A DNA stretch of 56,135 nucleotides. Source: JAUIBE01 sp035267185 (GTDB taxonomy: Bacteria; Pseudomonadota; Gammaproteobacteria; Xanthomonadales; SZUA-36). A model generated the notes under the pieces. The model did no database searches. It saw nothing but the letters and a program-made list of their open reading frames with translations, and was not told the origin of the DNA. Within the stretch, counting starts at the first letter, position 1; the number at the start of each line of letters is the position of its first letter. Location: NCBI GenBank assembly GCA_035267185.1, contig DATFLY010000166.1:1-56135 (forward strand), written 5' to 3'. Both the position numbers and the translations under genes were made by a program. Positions 41,850-51,074 of this stretch are shown here, piece after piece.

Positions 41850-41887
41850 TAAAGTAACCGCCACCTGAAATGATCCGGAGACGCTCA

Positions 41888-44569
41888 ATGCGTTTGATTC
41901 TTTGCTCAATGGGGCTGTTTTTCGCCCTGAATATTCACGCCCAGCAGGATTTCGAATTCTGGCCTGATGCCGAATACGATCCTTCCATTCCAACCATTGA
42001 GTCGGTCCTCGGTCATGCGCCGGGTGAGCGTATCAGCTGGCATCATGAAGCCATCCGGTATTTCGAGGCACTTGCCACCGCGCAACCCAATCGGGTTGAG
42101 ATTCATCGCTACGCCGAAAGCTGGGAAGGGCGTGAGCTCATTTACGTTGTTTTGACCTCAGAGGAGAATCTTGCGCGAATCGACGAGATCAAGAACAACA
42201 TGCAAGCCCTGCGTAATGCCGATGTTACGAATCGAGACACGGCCGAACGAATCGTCGCTGATGTTCCAGCGGTGACCTGGCTGAGTTATGGCGTGCATGG
42301 CGATGAAATCTCATCAACCGATGCTGCCATGTTGACGGCATATCACCTGCTGGCAGCCCAAAATGATGATCGTGTCGAGGGCATCCTTGAAAATTCGGTT
42401 GTGGTGATTGACCCGGTGCAAAACCCTGATGGCCGGGATCGTTTTATCCATGGCTTCGAAATTGCGGAGGGATTGAAGCCGGACCCATTCCGATACAGCG
42501 CCGAGCATGATCAACCCTGGCCAAGCGGGCGGGTCAATCACTACCTGTTTGACATGAACCGGGACTGGTTTGTCATGACACAACCGGAAACCCAGGGTCG
42601 TGTTGCTGCCTTGCAGGAGTGGTATCCGATTGTGGTGGTTGACCTGCATGAAATGGGCGGTGACCAGACCTATTATTTCGCCCCGGCGGCGGAACCTGCT
42701 AACCCGCATGCAACAGCGACCCAGGCTCAGCAGCAGGAGTTATATGGACGGAATAATGCCAGGTGGTTTGACCGATTTGGTATTGATTACTTCCATAGCG
42801 ATGTTTTCGATGATTTTTACGCGGGTTATGGAAGCTCCTGGCCTTCATATTTCGGCGCAACCGCGATGACCTATGAGCAGGCGGGAGTCGAAGGGCTGAT
42901 TTTCCGTCAATATGATGGCAATGAGTGGTCCTATGCTGAGTCAGTTCGGAATCATTTCGTGACATCGTTGGCCACAGCAGAAACTGCGGCGACAAATCGC
43001 CAGCAACTGCTGCGTGATTTCTACAATTACCAGGTATCAGCGATAGAAGAGGGTGGGTCTGAAGATGTCCGTAGCTATATCATCCCCCGCCAGGCTGATC
43101 AGGCTGGTGCCAACCGAATGGTGGGCCGTCTGGTTCGGCAGGGCGTGAAAGTGGGCATTGCCGACAATGATTTTTCAGCTTGTGGTGAAGACTATCCAGC
43201 TGGCAGCTACGTCATTGATCTGGCGCAGCCAGGAAAACGCCTGGTGCGAACATTGCTGGATGCAGAGGTTTCCATGGCCCCGGATTACCTGCAGGAACAG
43301 GTCAGCCGGCGCGCTCGTGGTGTTGAAACACAAATCTACGATGTCACCGCCTGGTCCGTGCCCCTGATGATGAATATCGAAACCAATGCCTGCAACCGGC
43401 TTCCATCAGTTTCAATCACATCGGCTGGAAGCGACCTGGTACAGGAACCAACACTTCCGGAGTCTGAAGCGAAAGTCGCTTACCTGGTGCCATGGGGTGA
43501 AGCGACAGCAGTAAGATTTATGTCGCATGCATTGCAGGCAGGTCTGAGAGTCAAGAGCAGCGACGAAGCATTCACTTTGAATGGAATCCGTTACCCGGGT
43601 GGCACGGTGATCATTGATATTGCAGATCAAGCCAACGATGTCCATCAAAAGGTTCGTGATATTGCCAGGTCGTCGGGTGCGCATATTGAAGCCATTGACA
43701 CTGGCTGGGTGTCTGCTGGTCCCAGCCTTGGGTCTGACAGGGTTGTTCGACATAACGTGCCGAAAATCGCATTGGCCTGGGACACACCCACCAGCCCCTA
43801 CAGTGCAGGGCAAACGCGCTTCATCATCGAACGTCAGTTTGACTATCCGGTGACCGTGATTCGCACATCCCGCATGGCCACCATCGATCTGAATGATTTT
43901 GAAGTTCTGATTTTGCCCACGACTTCTGGAGACTACAAAGATGAATTCGGTGAATCCGGAGTTGAAAATCTGCGTGACTGGGTGAACAAGGGTGGCGTTT
44001 TGATCGGACTGGGTGATGCCAATGAGTTTCTTGCCGACCCCGCCGTGGACCTGATCTCAATCAGGCGCGAAAACGCCTATCTGCCCGAAGACGAAAAAGT
44101 GGACGAAACGGGCGCCGAAGATGAAGAACCCACGGTAGACGGTACATTATTAAGCGGCGAAGAAGACTATCGATCCTCAATCAGGCCCATCCAGGCACCA
44201 CCGGAAAATGTTTCGGGTGCGCTCCTGAGAGCTGAAGTCACCAACGAGCATTGGTTGGGCGCCGGAGTGGCTTCAACCATAAACGTGCTGGCCCGGGGAA
44301 CCGGAGTCTATACGCCTTTGCGTCTCGACCAGGGCGTCAATGTTGCCAGATTTGCAGCTGTGGAAAAACTGGTAGCCAGCGGTTTTGTCTGGCCGGAAAA
44401 CAGGGACCAGCTTGCTTTCAAACCATTTGCAGCGGTGCAGCCATCGGGTAAGGGATTCGTGATTGCCTTTACTTTCGATCCCACGATTCGCGCATACCTG
44501 GATGGACTGAATGTCATCCTGATGAATGCCATTTTCAGGGGTGCTGCCCATGCCCGCCCATTGCATTAA
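41888..44569 (+). CDS. Exported M14-family zinc carboxypeptidase
   Basis: 893 residues from the ATG at 41888 (CGGAG 8 bases upstream; the frame opens at 41870). Signal peptide to about residue 19 (NIHA-QQ). The M14 domain covers about 30-350 with zinc ligands H137 and E140 (YGVHGDEISS) and H254 (VVDLHEMGGD), and the DMNRDWF motif between them. The C-terminal half (about 380-890) is an alpha/beta region with a class I amidotransferase-like core (FEVLILPTTSGDYKDEF) and an acidic insert near 735. This layout is common in large secreted M14 proteins of marine bacteria. It should trim peptides in the periplasm or outside. Confidence 0.9.
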   Translation: MRLILCSMGLFFALNIHAQQDFEFWPDAEYDPSIPTIESVLGHAPGERISWHHEAIRYFEALATAQPNRVEIHRYAESWEGRELIYVVLTSEENLARIDEIKNNMQALRNADVTNRDTAERIVADVPAVTWLSYGVHGDEISSTDAAMLTAYHLLAAQNDDRVEGILENSVVVIDPVQNPDGRDRFIHGFEIAEGLKPDPFRYSAEHDQPWPSGRVNHYLFDMNRDWFVMTQPETQGRVAALQEWYPIVVVDLHEMGGDQTYYFAPAAEPANPHATATQAQQQELYGRNNARWFDRFGIDYFHSDVFDDFYAGYGSSWPSYFGATAMTYEQAGVEGLIFRQYDGNEWSYAESVRNHFVTSLATAETAATNRQQLLRDFYNYQVSAIEEGGSEDVRSYIIPRQADQAGANRMVGRLVRQGVKVGIADNDFSACGEDYPAGSYVIDLAQPGKRLVRTLLDAEVSMAPDYLQEQVSRRARGVETQIYDVTAWSVPLMMNIETNACNRLPSVSITSAGSDLVQEPTLPESEAKVAYLVPWGEATAVRFMSHALQAGLRVKSSDEAFTLNGIRYPGGTVIIDIADQANDVHQKVRDIARSSGAHIEAIDTGWVSAGPSLGSDRVVRHNVPKIALAWDTPTSPYSAGQTRFIIERQFDYPVTVIRTSRMATIDLNDFEVLILPTTSGDYKDEFGESGVENLRDWVNKGGVLIGLGDANEFLADPAVDLISIRRENAYLPEDEKVDETGAEDEEPTVDGTLLSGEEDYRSSIRPIQAPPENVSGALLRAEVTNEHWLGAGVASTINVLARGTGVYTPLRLDQGVNVARFAAVEKLVASGFVWPENRDQLAFKPFAAVQPSGKGFVIAFTFDPTIRAYLDGLNVILMNAIFRGAAHARPLH

Positions 44570-44655
44570 AAAAGAAAAACCCAGGTGTTTTTTTGACCTA
44601 TACTTTGCTTCTTTCCGGCGCATTGTGCGGCTGAATTCTCATCAAGGAATCGAAT

Positions 44656-45972
44656 ATGGAACAAGCCCAGAGCCTGCCTTCAGGCCGTCCCGCAAATTTT
44701 TTATTTGTGTCGTATGACGGACTGATTGGTGACATTGCCTGGCAGGTATTGAAGGAAGGTCACGAGGTCCGCTATTCGGTCAAGAGTGAAAAGGATCGGG
44801 AGGTGGGTTCCGGTTTTGTACCCATGGTTGAAGACTGGCGGGCCGAGGTCGACTGGGCAGACGTCATTGTGTTTGACGACGTGCTTGGGATGGGCGCAGA
44901 GGCTGAAAAACTTCGTGCGCGTGGCAAACACGTGGTGGGTGGCACGGCATACACCGACATGCTTGAAGATGACCGTTCCTTTGGCCAGGAAGAGCTGAAA
45001 AAACACGGCATATCCATCATCCCATATCGCCATTTTGATGGCTTCGAGGAAGCGATTTCCTTTGTGCGTAATAATCCCGGGCGTTATGTGATCAAGCCTT
45101 CCGGAGAAGCCCAGAACCTCAAGGGCCTGCTGTTCGTGGGTGAAGAGGAAGATGGCTCTGACGTTGTCCAGGTTTTGGAGGACTATCACCAGGCCTGGGC
45201 TGAAAAAATCCCCAGCTTCCAGTTGCAAAAACGCGTGGTGGGCGTGGAGGTTGCGGTGGGTGCATTTTTTAACGGCAATGAGTTTGTTCACCCGATCAAC
45301 GTTAATTTCGAGCACAAAAAACTGTTTCCGGGTGACCTTGGGCCCTCGACCGGCGAGATGGGCACCGCGATGTTCTGGTCAGGTCCCAATCGAATGTTCA
45401 ATCAGACCCTCAGGCGCCTTGAGCCAAAGCTGGCTGAAGAGGGTTATGTCGGCTACATCGATCTGAACTGTATTGTCAGTGCCAACAATATTTACCCATT
45501 GGAGTTCACTGCGAGATTTGGCTATCCCACAATTTTCATTCAGCAGGAGGGTATTACCACTCCGATCAGCGAATTGCTTGCGGGACTGGCTTCAGGAGAG
45601 CTGAAAAAATTCAAAACCAGGTCTGGCTTCCAGGTGGGTGTGCGAATCGTGGTACCGCCATTTCCATTCAGTGATCCGGAAACTTTCAGGGTCAAGTCCA
45701 AGGATACCGTGATTCACTTCCGCAAGGGTAAGGAAGGCGTTCATTTCGAGGACGTCAAGCTGGTCAATGATGAGTGGCTCATCACCGGTTCTTCAGGTGT
45801 CATCCTTGTGGTCGTGGGCACTGGCCCCACCATGCGACAAGCACAAAAGCAGGCCTATGCGCGGGTCAGGAACCTGATTATCCCGCATATGTATTACCGC
45901 GTTGATATTGGCAACCGCTGGTTCGAAGACAGCGATCGCCTGCACAACTGGGGTTACCTGCGCGAGTCATGA
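44656..45972 (+). CDS. PurD-like ATP-grasp ligase of unknown substrate
   Basis: 438 residues, cytosolic. The N-terminal preATP-grasp domain starts ANFLFVSYDGLIGDIAWQVL. The ATP-grasp core has GRYVIKPSGEAQNLKGLLFV (ATP-binding Lys), VGVEVAVGAFFNGNEF and the metal-binding YIDLNCIVSANNIYPLEFTA region. The overall layout matches the phosphoribosylamine-glycine ligase (PurD) superfamily, but many positions differ and no purine gene is adjacent, so a different carboxylate-amine ligation is likely. Its stop overlaps the next gene by 4 bases, which implies a joint pathway with the acyltransferase-like protein. The ribosome-binding site AAGGA precedes the ATG. Confidence 0.85.
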   Translation: MEQAQSLPSGRPANFLFVSYDGLIGDIAWQVLKEGHEVRYSVKSEKDREVGSGFVPMVEDWRAEVDWADVIVFDDVLGMGAEAEKLRARGKHVVGGTAYTDMLEDDRSFGQEELKKHGISIIPYRHFDGFEEAISFVRNNPGRYVIKPSGEAQNLKGLLFVGEEEDGSDVVQVLEDYHQAWAEKIPSFQLQKRVVGVEVAVGAFFNGNEFVHPINVNFEHKKLFPGDLGPSTGEMGTAMFWSGPNRMFNQTLRRLEPKLAEEGYVGYIDLNCIVSANNIYPLEFTARFGYPTIFIQQEGITTPISELLAGLASGELKKFKTRSGFQVGVRIVVPPFPFSDPETFRVKSKDTVIHFRKGKEGVHFEDVKLVNDEWLITGSSGVILVVVGTGPTMRQAQKQAYARVRNLIIPHMYYRVDIGNRWFEDSDRLHNWGYLRES

Positions 45973-46916
45973 TTCACACACTTACATCTGAATCACAGTG
46001 CCGTGACGCCTGGCAGGCGCTTTCCCCGCGTCAGCGCGCTTGGGATGAATGGGATCTGATGTTTGCGTTTCATGACGAAGAGCGGTTCCAATTTCACTTC
46101 CTGACACATGAACGTGGCGGCCAGATTGATGGATTGATTCCGCTGGTGGAGAACCTGGTTGAAAAGCGGTTTGAGTTATTTGGCGGAAGTTACCCTGATG
46201 GCCGGGTACTTTGGCTTCGGCCTGATGATTTTCCCAGGTTTTATGAACAACTTCCTGAAAATACAGTATTTTTCGATCTGAGTGGCCCCTGGGTTGATGG
46301 TCTCCTCAATACTGTTTCTGAGTACACAGAAAACTTTACGGAACAGGATGACCGCTTTTTTTTGATTCCAGCTAAGTTCGACCATGATTTCGTTAACCAC
46401 ATCAATACTTTTTCCACCGACAAGCGCAAGGGTTTCCTCTACGACCTGAGAAAGATTCGCGAAAAAGGCCCGGTCCTGCATTGGAGCGATGAAGATGCAT
46501 CCGACCTGTTCATCAGGCTTTCCAATCTGCGCTTCGGGGCAGAATCAGATTATGCCGATGAGTCAAACCAGGCCGAATTGCGGCGTGTCATCCGGGAACT
46601 GAAAGCCCACAACAACTTGCGCACACTGGTGATAGAGATGGACGGCCAACCACATGCGGTGTCCATGACAGCTCACTATGGCAAATCAATGGTGGCGCTC
46701 TATTCGGCCAGCAATATGGAATACAAAAACCTTGGCAAACTGCTGAACGTGGAGACCATCCAGGAAGCCTGTCGTCTTCGCGTGGATGAAATCAGTTACA
46801 TGACCGGCATGACATGGAAAGCGGCATGGAAGATGGACAACGAACCCTGCCGGACTTTCAGGAAACCGGCCAGACCACCTGCTTTGCCAGCTTCACCCGA
46901 AAACTCGAATCCTTAG
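45969..46916 (+). CDS. GNAT/FemAB-like acyltransferase
   Basis: 315 residues, cytosolic. The C-terminal half (about 165-300) carries the BioF2/FemAB-like GNAT pattern: FIRLSNLRFGAESDYADESN, LRTLVIEMDGQPHAVSMTAH and MVALYSASNMEYKNLGKLLN. It ends with EISYMTGMTWKAAWKM. The N-terminal half resembles the degenerate first GNAT copy of that family. Such enzymes move acyl or aminoacyl groups. Four-base overlap with the ATP-grasp gene implies translational coupling, so the pair could build and then acylate a small amide product. The substrate is unknown. Confidence 0.8.
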   Translation: MIHTLTSESQCRDAWQALSPRQRAWDEWDLMFAFHDEERFQFHFLTHERGGQIDGLIPLVENLVEKRFELFGGSYPDGRVLWLRPDDFPRFYEQLPENTVFFDLSGPWVDGLLNTVSEYTENFTEQDDRFFLIPAKFDHDFVNHINTFSTDKRKGFLYDLRKIREKGPVLHWSDEDASDLFIRLSNLRFGAESDYADESNQAELRRVIRELKAHNNLRTLVIEMDGQPHAVSMTAHYGKSMVALYSASNMEYKNLGKLLNVETIQEACRLRVDEISYMTGMTWKAAWKMDNEPCRTFRKPARPPALPASPENSNP

Positions 46917-46935
46917 TGCAGTATTGGGGTTAGGC

Positions 46936-47451
46936 ATGGATTGGCAGGAATTTCGGTCCCGCCCTGTACTTTCAACACTGTTCGATGTGATTGTGCTTGT
47001 CGGAGTCATGGTGGCCATTCATGCCTGGCAAACACGTGACCTGCCACTGGCTGAACCAGCGCCGGCCCGGCCACTGCTGACCCTGGAAGGCGTTGCAGCT
47101 CAATCACCGATTCATGAAGGTGAGGTGGGCGTGGTGTACTTTTTTGCACCCTGGTGCCACGTCTGTCGCGCCAGCATGGGGAATCTCGATGACCTGGTTG
47201 CTGATGGAAATGTCGCATGGGCAAGTGCGATAGCGCTCGATTACGAAGACACCCGGTCGGTGGAAAACTTCGTTGAAGAAGTGGGCATTTCTTTCCCGGT
47301 ATTGATGGGGCAGGGGCAGGAAGTGATTGATTGGGGTATCAGGGGATATCCAACCTATTTTGTGATTGGCTCAAATGGACAGATTGCAAGTCGCTCTGTC
47401 GGTTATTCCACCAGCCTGGGTTTGCGATTCAGGCTGTGGTGGGCGGACTAG
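46936..47451 (+). CDS. Membrane-anchored thioredoxin-like protein (TlpA/ScsD type)
   Basis: 171 residues from the ATG at 46936. One N-terminal membrane helix (about 15-32, TLFDVIVLVGVMVAIHAW) anchors a periplasmic thioredoxin fold with the redox motif W-C-H-V-C in FFAPWCHVCRASMGNL and the cis-Pro loop GYPTYFVIGSNG. It probably reduces or isomerises disulfides in exported proteins, useful in a region whose exported proteins carry Cys. It begins 19 bases after the acyltransferase gene on the same strand, so it could share its transcript. The frame opens at a TTG at 46924. Confidence 0.9.
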   Translation: MDWQEFRSRPVLSTLFDVIVLVGVMVAIHAWQTRDLPLAEPAPARPLLTLEGVAAQSPIHEGEVGVVYFFAPWCHVCRASMGNLDDLVADGNVAWASAIALDYEDTRSVENFVEEVGISFPVLMGQGQEVIDWGIRGYPTYFVIGSNGQIASRSVGYSTSLGLRFRLWWAD

Positions 47452-47506
47452 CGAACCAAAACCGGTTTTCAACTGTCTTCTAACCCCGGCAGTCCGATTC
47501 AATCGT

Positions 47507-48481
47507 CTATAAATTTTTACGCAGTTCTTCAAGCAAGCGCTGATTAAACCTTTGTGACGATCGAGCTTCAGGCACCAGCTTGTTTGAACCATGGTAAGCG
47601 CCCGGTTCAACGTGAGTGACAACGCTGACACCGGCATCGGTCAGTCGTTTAGCATATTCCAGGTTCTCCGACAGGAAAAGATCAAGTGATCCCACGGCAA
47701 TGAATGTCGTCGGCAGCCCTTCGAGATTCTCGACGCGGGCTGGAACCGAGCCCTCAGGCACTGATTCAGATCCAGCAGGCACACCAAGCAGGGCGCTCCA
47801 CCCGAGGCGGTTATGCTCGACTGTCCAGATAAATTCGCCCACTTCTGGCGATACCGATTTGCTGATTCCGGTTCGGTCATCCAGCATTGGGTAAACCAGG
47901 TGTTGATATGAAATGGGTGGGCCGTTTCTCTCCCTTGCAGCGATCGCCAGCGCGGCAGCATGGCCACCACCTGCGCTTTCACCGCCAACCGCAATTCGCA
48001 ATGAATCCACACCCAATTCGCTGGCATTTCGATGCAGCCATTTAAGAGCCGCATAGTTGTCTTCAAGGGCGCCAGGGTAGGGTGTTTCCGGTGCCAGTCG
48101 ATAAGCAACAGAAACGATCACGCAACCGACTTTCTGCGCGGTAATCTGCAATTGTGGTGCGATAATTTCCGGCGAACCCATGATGTAGCCGCCACCGTGC
48201 ATGTGCAAAAGTGCGGGACGGCATTTCGCACCGGGGTTGGGATCAATGATCAGGATACGTATTCCGGGATGATCGGCAGGGCCTTCTATGACACGCTCGG
48301 TCACCGCAGGTGCCGGCGGGGGTAACACGGGTTCATTGGGCCAGTTGCGAATATCGTCCAGGGAGTCGAGTGTTGCAGGCAGGGGCTCGAAAGACTCGAG
48401 AAATGGCCGAAGGTCGCGTGGAACCAGGCTGAAAGATCTGCATTCAGACGCTGAAGACACTGCCCCGGTCGGCTTTGTCAT
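47507..48481 (-). CDS. Alpha/beta hydrolase, hormone-sensitive-lipase-like esterase
   Basis: 324 residues, no signal peptide. The bacterial family IV (HSL-like) pattern is clear: LHMHGGGYIMGSPE forms the oxyanion hole, VGGESAGGGHAAAL holds the catalytic Ser (GESAG instead of the usual GDSAG), and FIAVGSLDLFLSEN and EPGAYHGSN supply Asp and His. It should hydrolyse short-chain esters. The start overlaps the stop of the RimB-like gene by 4 bases, so the two are translationally coupled. It is convergent to the thioredoxin-like gene across 55 bases that contain only a short palindrome. Confidence 0.92.
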   Translation of the reverse strand: MTKPTGAVSSASECRSFSLVPRDLRPFLESFEPLPATLDSLDDIRNWPNEPVLPPPAPAVTERVIEGPADHPGIRILIIDPNPGAKCRPALLHMHGGGYIMGSPEIIAPQLQITAQKVGCVIVSVAYRLAPETPYPGALEDNYAALKWLHRNASELGVDSLRIAVGGESAGGGHAAALAIAARERNGPPISYQHLVYPMLDDRTGISKSVSPEVGEFIWTVEHNRLGWSALLGVPAGSESVPEGSVPARVENLEGLPTTFIAVGSLDLFLSENLEYAKRLTDAGVSVVTHVEPGAYHGSNKLVPEARSSQRFNQRLLEELRKNL

Positions 48482-48930
48482 TTGTTCTTTTTCCAGCTCT
48501 TTCCCAGAAGAAAAGCCGATGCCGGATCAACCATGGCCCTGCCTGCGATTGCAGATCGCCCCAGCACCATTCGAAACATGAAATCCTCGCGCGCCACAAG
48601 ATTGATCTGAATTGGCCATTTTTGATCACCAATGTGCAAATCGGTCTCGATCACCCACCGATCCTGTTGCTGGTCTTTCGAGCGCGGGGCGTTTCGCTTT
48701 TCAATGACCTCTGCAATGGACTCAGTGACGAACTCGTCATCGCGCTGTATCGGATGAATTTTGAACCGAACAAATGGTTTGTCATCAAACTCGAATTCCT
48801 CCACTTCGAACGCATGAAGCGTTGAGGTCAGGGCCCCAGTGTCTATTTTGGCCTTGATCCTGGCGATGCCGATTTTAGGCAACCCCACCCATTCGCGCCA
48901 GCCGAGTTTCAGGTGTGGTTCAGCAGACAT
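48478..48930 (-). CDS. RimB-type small retropepsin-like protease (ATP-dependent zinc protease family)
   Basis: 150 residues. The pattern is that of the RimB/RloA-like family often annotated 'ATP-dependent zinc protease': GWREWVGLPKIGIARIKAKI, then the aspartic-protease-like IDTGALTSTLHA (D-T-G-A), FRMVLGRSAIAG and a C-terminal VDPASAFLLG. RimB proteins are known to trim glutamate tails made by RimK. No RimK is in the window, and the PurD-like ATP-grasp gene about 3 kb away is a different family. It overlaps the esterase gene by 4 bases. Confidence 0.88.
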   Translation of the reverse strand: MSAEPHLKLGWREWVGLPKIGIARIKAKIDTGALTSTLHAFEVEEFEFDDKPFVRFKIHPIQRDDEFVTESIAEVIEKRNAPRSKDQQQDRWVIETDLHIGDQKWPIQINLVAREDFMFRMVLGRSAIAGRAMVDPASAFLLGKSWKKNK

Positions 48931-48951
48931 GAACGAACGCCGCGTCGAAGC

Positions 48952-49806
48952 TCATGGGCACAACAAAAGGTCGCATAAATTGCCACCCAGGTTTACGCCG
49001 CCTGATATGTTGTTGGAATTGCCCGCAAATACATTTCCCCGGTAACCGGAATTATTGTTCAGCTGCAGTGCATCACCATCGTTGGCAACAAAAGTTGAAT
49101 CTGAAACAAGCGTTCCGGACAGCCCCAAAACACCATTGGTCTCGTTATCCGCGAGAGTGCAGTTGCTGACCACCGTGCCACCCGATGCCCGTATGCCATT
49201 TCCGGCATTGGATTGAGTAGTCGAGGCGCGAATGACTGAATTTGAATCGACGTCTATTCCGTCTTCGGCATTGAAGCTGCTGACAACCCGTTCGACGATT
49301 GTGCCTGAGCCGAGATCAAGACCATCACTGGCATTGCTCATCACGCGCAAATCCCGAACAATGGATTGATCGCCGAGATCAATGCCGTTGCGTCCGGCAC
49401 CACTGACGATGCCATTGCTGACTTCAACCCCGACAATTGAGCTGCCGTCGGCCCTGATGCCGTCTCCGGTGCCCGTGAGATCGCATACAACGGATGCGCC
49501 CTCGCAAACAACCGGCCCATCAATGTGGTGCCCACCCAGATCTACGGTGATGTGATTGGTTCTGATCAGGACGCCAGTTGTGTTTTCATCTGGCAGGATC
49601 AAGTCACTGGTCAACACATAGCTGCTGCCATCTGCGCCAGTGATGCTTACAGGATAACCAGGCAGGTCACCAGTAAAGCATCCCTGTGCTGCGCAAACCG
49701 CATTGATTTCAAGCACTCCATCGGATGCCAGCAGCACACCGCCAGGTACAGAAAAGGCGATCGAAACAATTACAGTTCTGATGAAATGATGTCGTAAACG
49801 GGCCAT
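48952..49806 (-). CDS. Exported right-handed parallel beta-helix protein
   Basis: 284 residues from the ATG at 49806 (the frame opens at 49833). A signal peptide ends near LLASDG. The mature N-terminus (GVLEINAVCAAQGCFTGDLP) precedes a beta-helix with about ten rungs, readable as repeated N/D-G-I-x-(V/A) turns (RNGIDLGDQS, DGLDLGSGT, DGIDVDSNSV, NGIRASGGTV, NGVLGLSGTL). Six Cys are present, several near the ends, suggesting disulfide caps. Such folds bind or cleave polysaccharides or act as adhesins, but no catalytic triad can be identified. The next gene upstream on this strand (49846) is a paralogue with a similar N-terminus. Confidence 0.85.
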   Translation of the reverse strand: MARLRHHFIRTVIVSIAFSVPGGVLLASDGVLEINAVCAAQGCFTGDLPGYPVSITGADGSSYVLTSDLILPDENTTGVLIRTNHITVDLGGHHIDGPVVCEGASVVCDLTGTGDGIRADGSSIVGVEVSNGIVSGAGRNGIDLGDQSIVRDLRVMSNASDGLDLGSGTIVERVVSSFNAEDGIDVDSNSVIRASTTQSNAGNGIRASGGTVVSNCTLADNETNGVLGLSGTLVSDSTFVANDGDALQLNNNSGYRGNVFAGNSNNISGGVNLGGNLCDLLLCP

Positions 49807-49845
49807 AAATGTCTCAAACAGCAGTGATTGCATTTCAGGATTTTA

Positions 49846-50886
49846 TCAATCCTCAATACACCAGACTTCAAGACCATCACACTGAGCCGTATCAATCACC
49901 CATGGGCCGAAATTGGCTGCATTTGTGGCCGTTAATTGAATGGTCGTTCCCTGATCGGTAATGAATGACGATCCCCACCCATCACAATTGGCTGTTCCTG
50001 CGCCGGCGCCTGAATCTGCAAAAGGAAAAGCAGTTCTGGCATAGCCCTCTGTCAGCGGCGGGCCGCTCCCCTGGTCAGTGACGTCGACAAATCCTCTGAG
50101 CGTGTCGTACTCAAGATTGCCTGGGTCGCGAAGTTCAAACAATGAAGCCATGTGGAAACCGGCAGCGCAGGCTGTCAGTGCCTCGTCTGCCGGAAAAGCA
50201 GTTTTAGTCAGGTAAAAGCGTCGAATACCCCGAGTGGAGCAACTGCCGTCACCACAGATGTTCCCGGCTGTGGGACGCCCTCCAATGATCGCAAAGTGAT
50301 CTTCTTCAATCTGGTTGGTCTCGGTCACCGTATTGTGGGCGTAAACGGTGGTGGCGTCGCCTGAGAGATTGATTCCTTCCTTGCCAACAGAGCGGACGCG
50401 ATTGCCAATGACGATGCTGCCTTGTGAGGCAACAATGCCCCAGTCACCACAATCGACAACATGGGTGTTTTCTACCCGACCACCCGGCGCTACTGATATA
50501 CACCGCTCATGAAATCCATTGACCTGCCCATTGATCACAGTGAGATGTCGCGGAATGCCCAGCGTCGTGATCCCCGATGAGTTTCCCACGCCCGTGCAGT
50601 CACCGGGGTTGCATTCGAAAGGGCCGGAAATCGCAAAACCATTCAAATCAATGGTGACTTGTTCTGCCTGGACGCTGATTCCCGTGGTGCTCGCCGGGAC
50701 AGTCAGGTTGCCGGTGAGTATGTAGCTCCCAGATGTTGTGATGACGTAGGGAAAACCGCCGCTTTCGGTTACAACCGTCTGGTTGATTTCAAACTGCCCG
50801 TCCTTTGCAAGAAGTGGATTGCTAGGCACTAATGCAAGCAGAAAGCATCCGGAAAGAAACGCGACAAAGCGCCTTAGTATCATCAT
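49846..50886 (-). CDS. Exported beta-helix protein with C-terminal Cys-rich domain
   Basis: 346 residues from the ATG at 50886 (GGGAGG 8 bases upstream; the frame opens at 50937). Signal peptide to about residue 27 (LLAKDG). The N-terminal domain starts GQFEINQTVVTESGGFPYVI and runs as a beta-helix to about residue 205, with the same start pattern as the neighbour at 48952. From about 220 to the end a different domain with several Cys appears: YLTKTAFPADEALTACAAGF, HMASLFELRDP, AGTANCDGWGSS and a last CDGLEVWCIED. I read it as a lectin-like or ligand-binding module, without firm family assignment. It ends with the acidic ED pair. Confidence 0.82.
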   Translation of the reverse strand: MMILRRFVAFLSGCFLLALVPSNPLLAKDGQFEINQTVVTESGGFPYVITTSGSYILTGNLTVPASTTGISVQAEQVTIDLNGFAISGPFECNPGDCTGVGNSSGITTLGIPRHLTVINGQVNGFHERCISVAPGGRVENTHVVDCGDWGIVASQGSIVIGNRVRSVGKEGINLSGDATTVYAHNTVTETNQIEEDHFAIIGGRPTAGNICGDGSCSTRGIRRFYLTKTAFPADEALTACAAGFHMASLFELRDPGNLEYDTLRGFVDVTDQGSGPPLTEGYARTAFPFADSGAGAGTANCDGWGSSFITDQGTTIQLTATNAANFGPWVIDTAQCDGLEVWCIED

Positions 50887-51074
50887 AGAAAAATCCTCCC
50901 TTTTCCTGGACCCTAGCTTAAACCATATGGCAGACATCGGGATGGACCCTGGCTTCTCAGGCTTAAACCCCTGGTTTATCTCCAGTGGTCAGGGACCGGC
51001 CACGCTGAATTGTGATTTCAATTCTGGATTACGAGTAATATGTTCGCGTCCCAGAGAATTCCCTGGTGACTTGA

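Noticed and set aside
44570..44596. AAAAAC...GTTTTTTT after the M14 gene as terminator
   Set aside because: Only A-T pairs with at most one or two G-C pairs; the T run is suggestive but the stem is too weak to call.
47458..47469. Palindrome AAAACCGGTTTT between convergent genes as terminator
   Set aside because: Perfect palindrome but without a loop, too short to be a stable RNA hairpin, and no T tract follows.
50964..50978. Hairpin TAAACC-CCT-GGTTTA upstream of the amidohydrolase
   Set aside because: Short 6-bp stem with a 3-base loop, no T run, no evidence of function.
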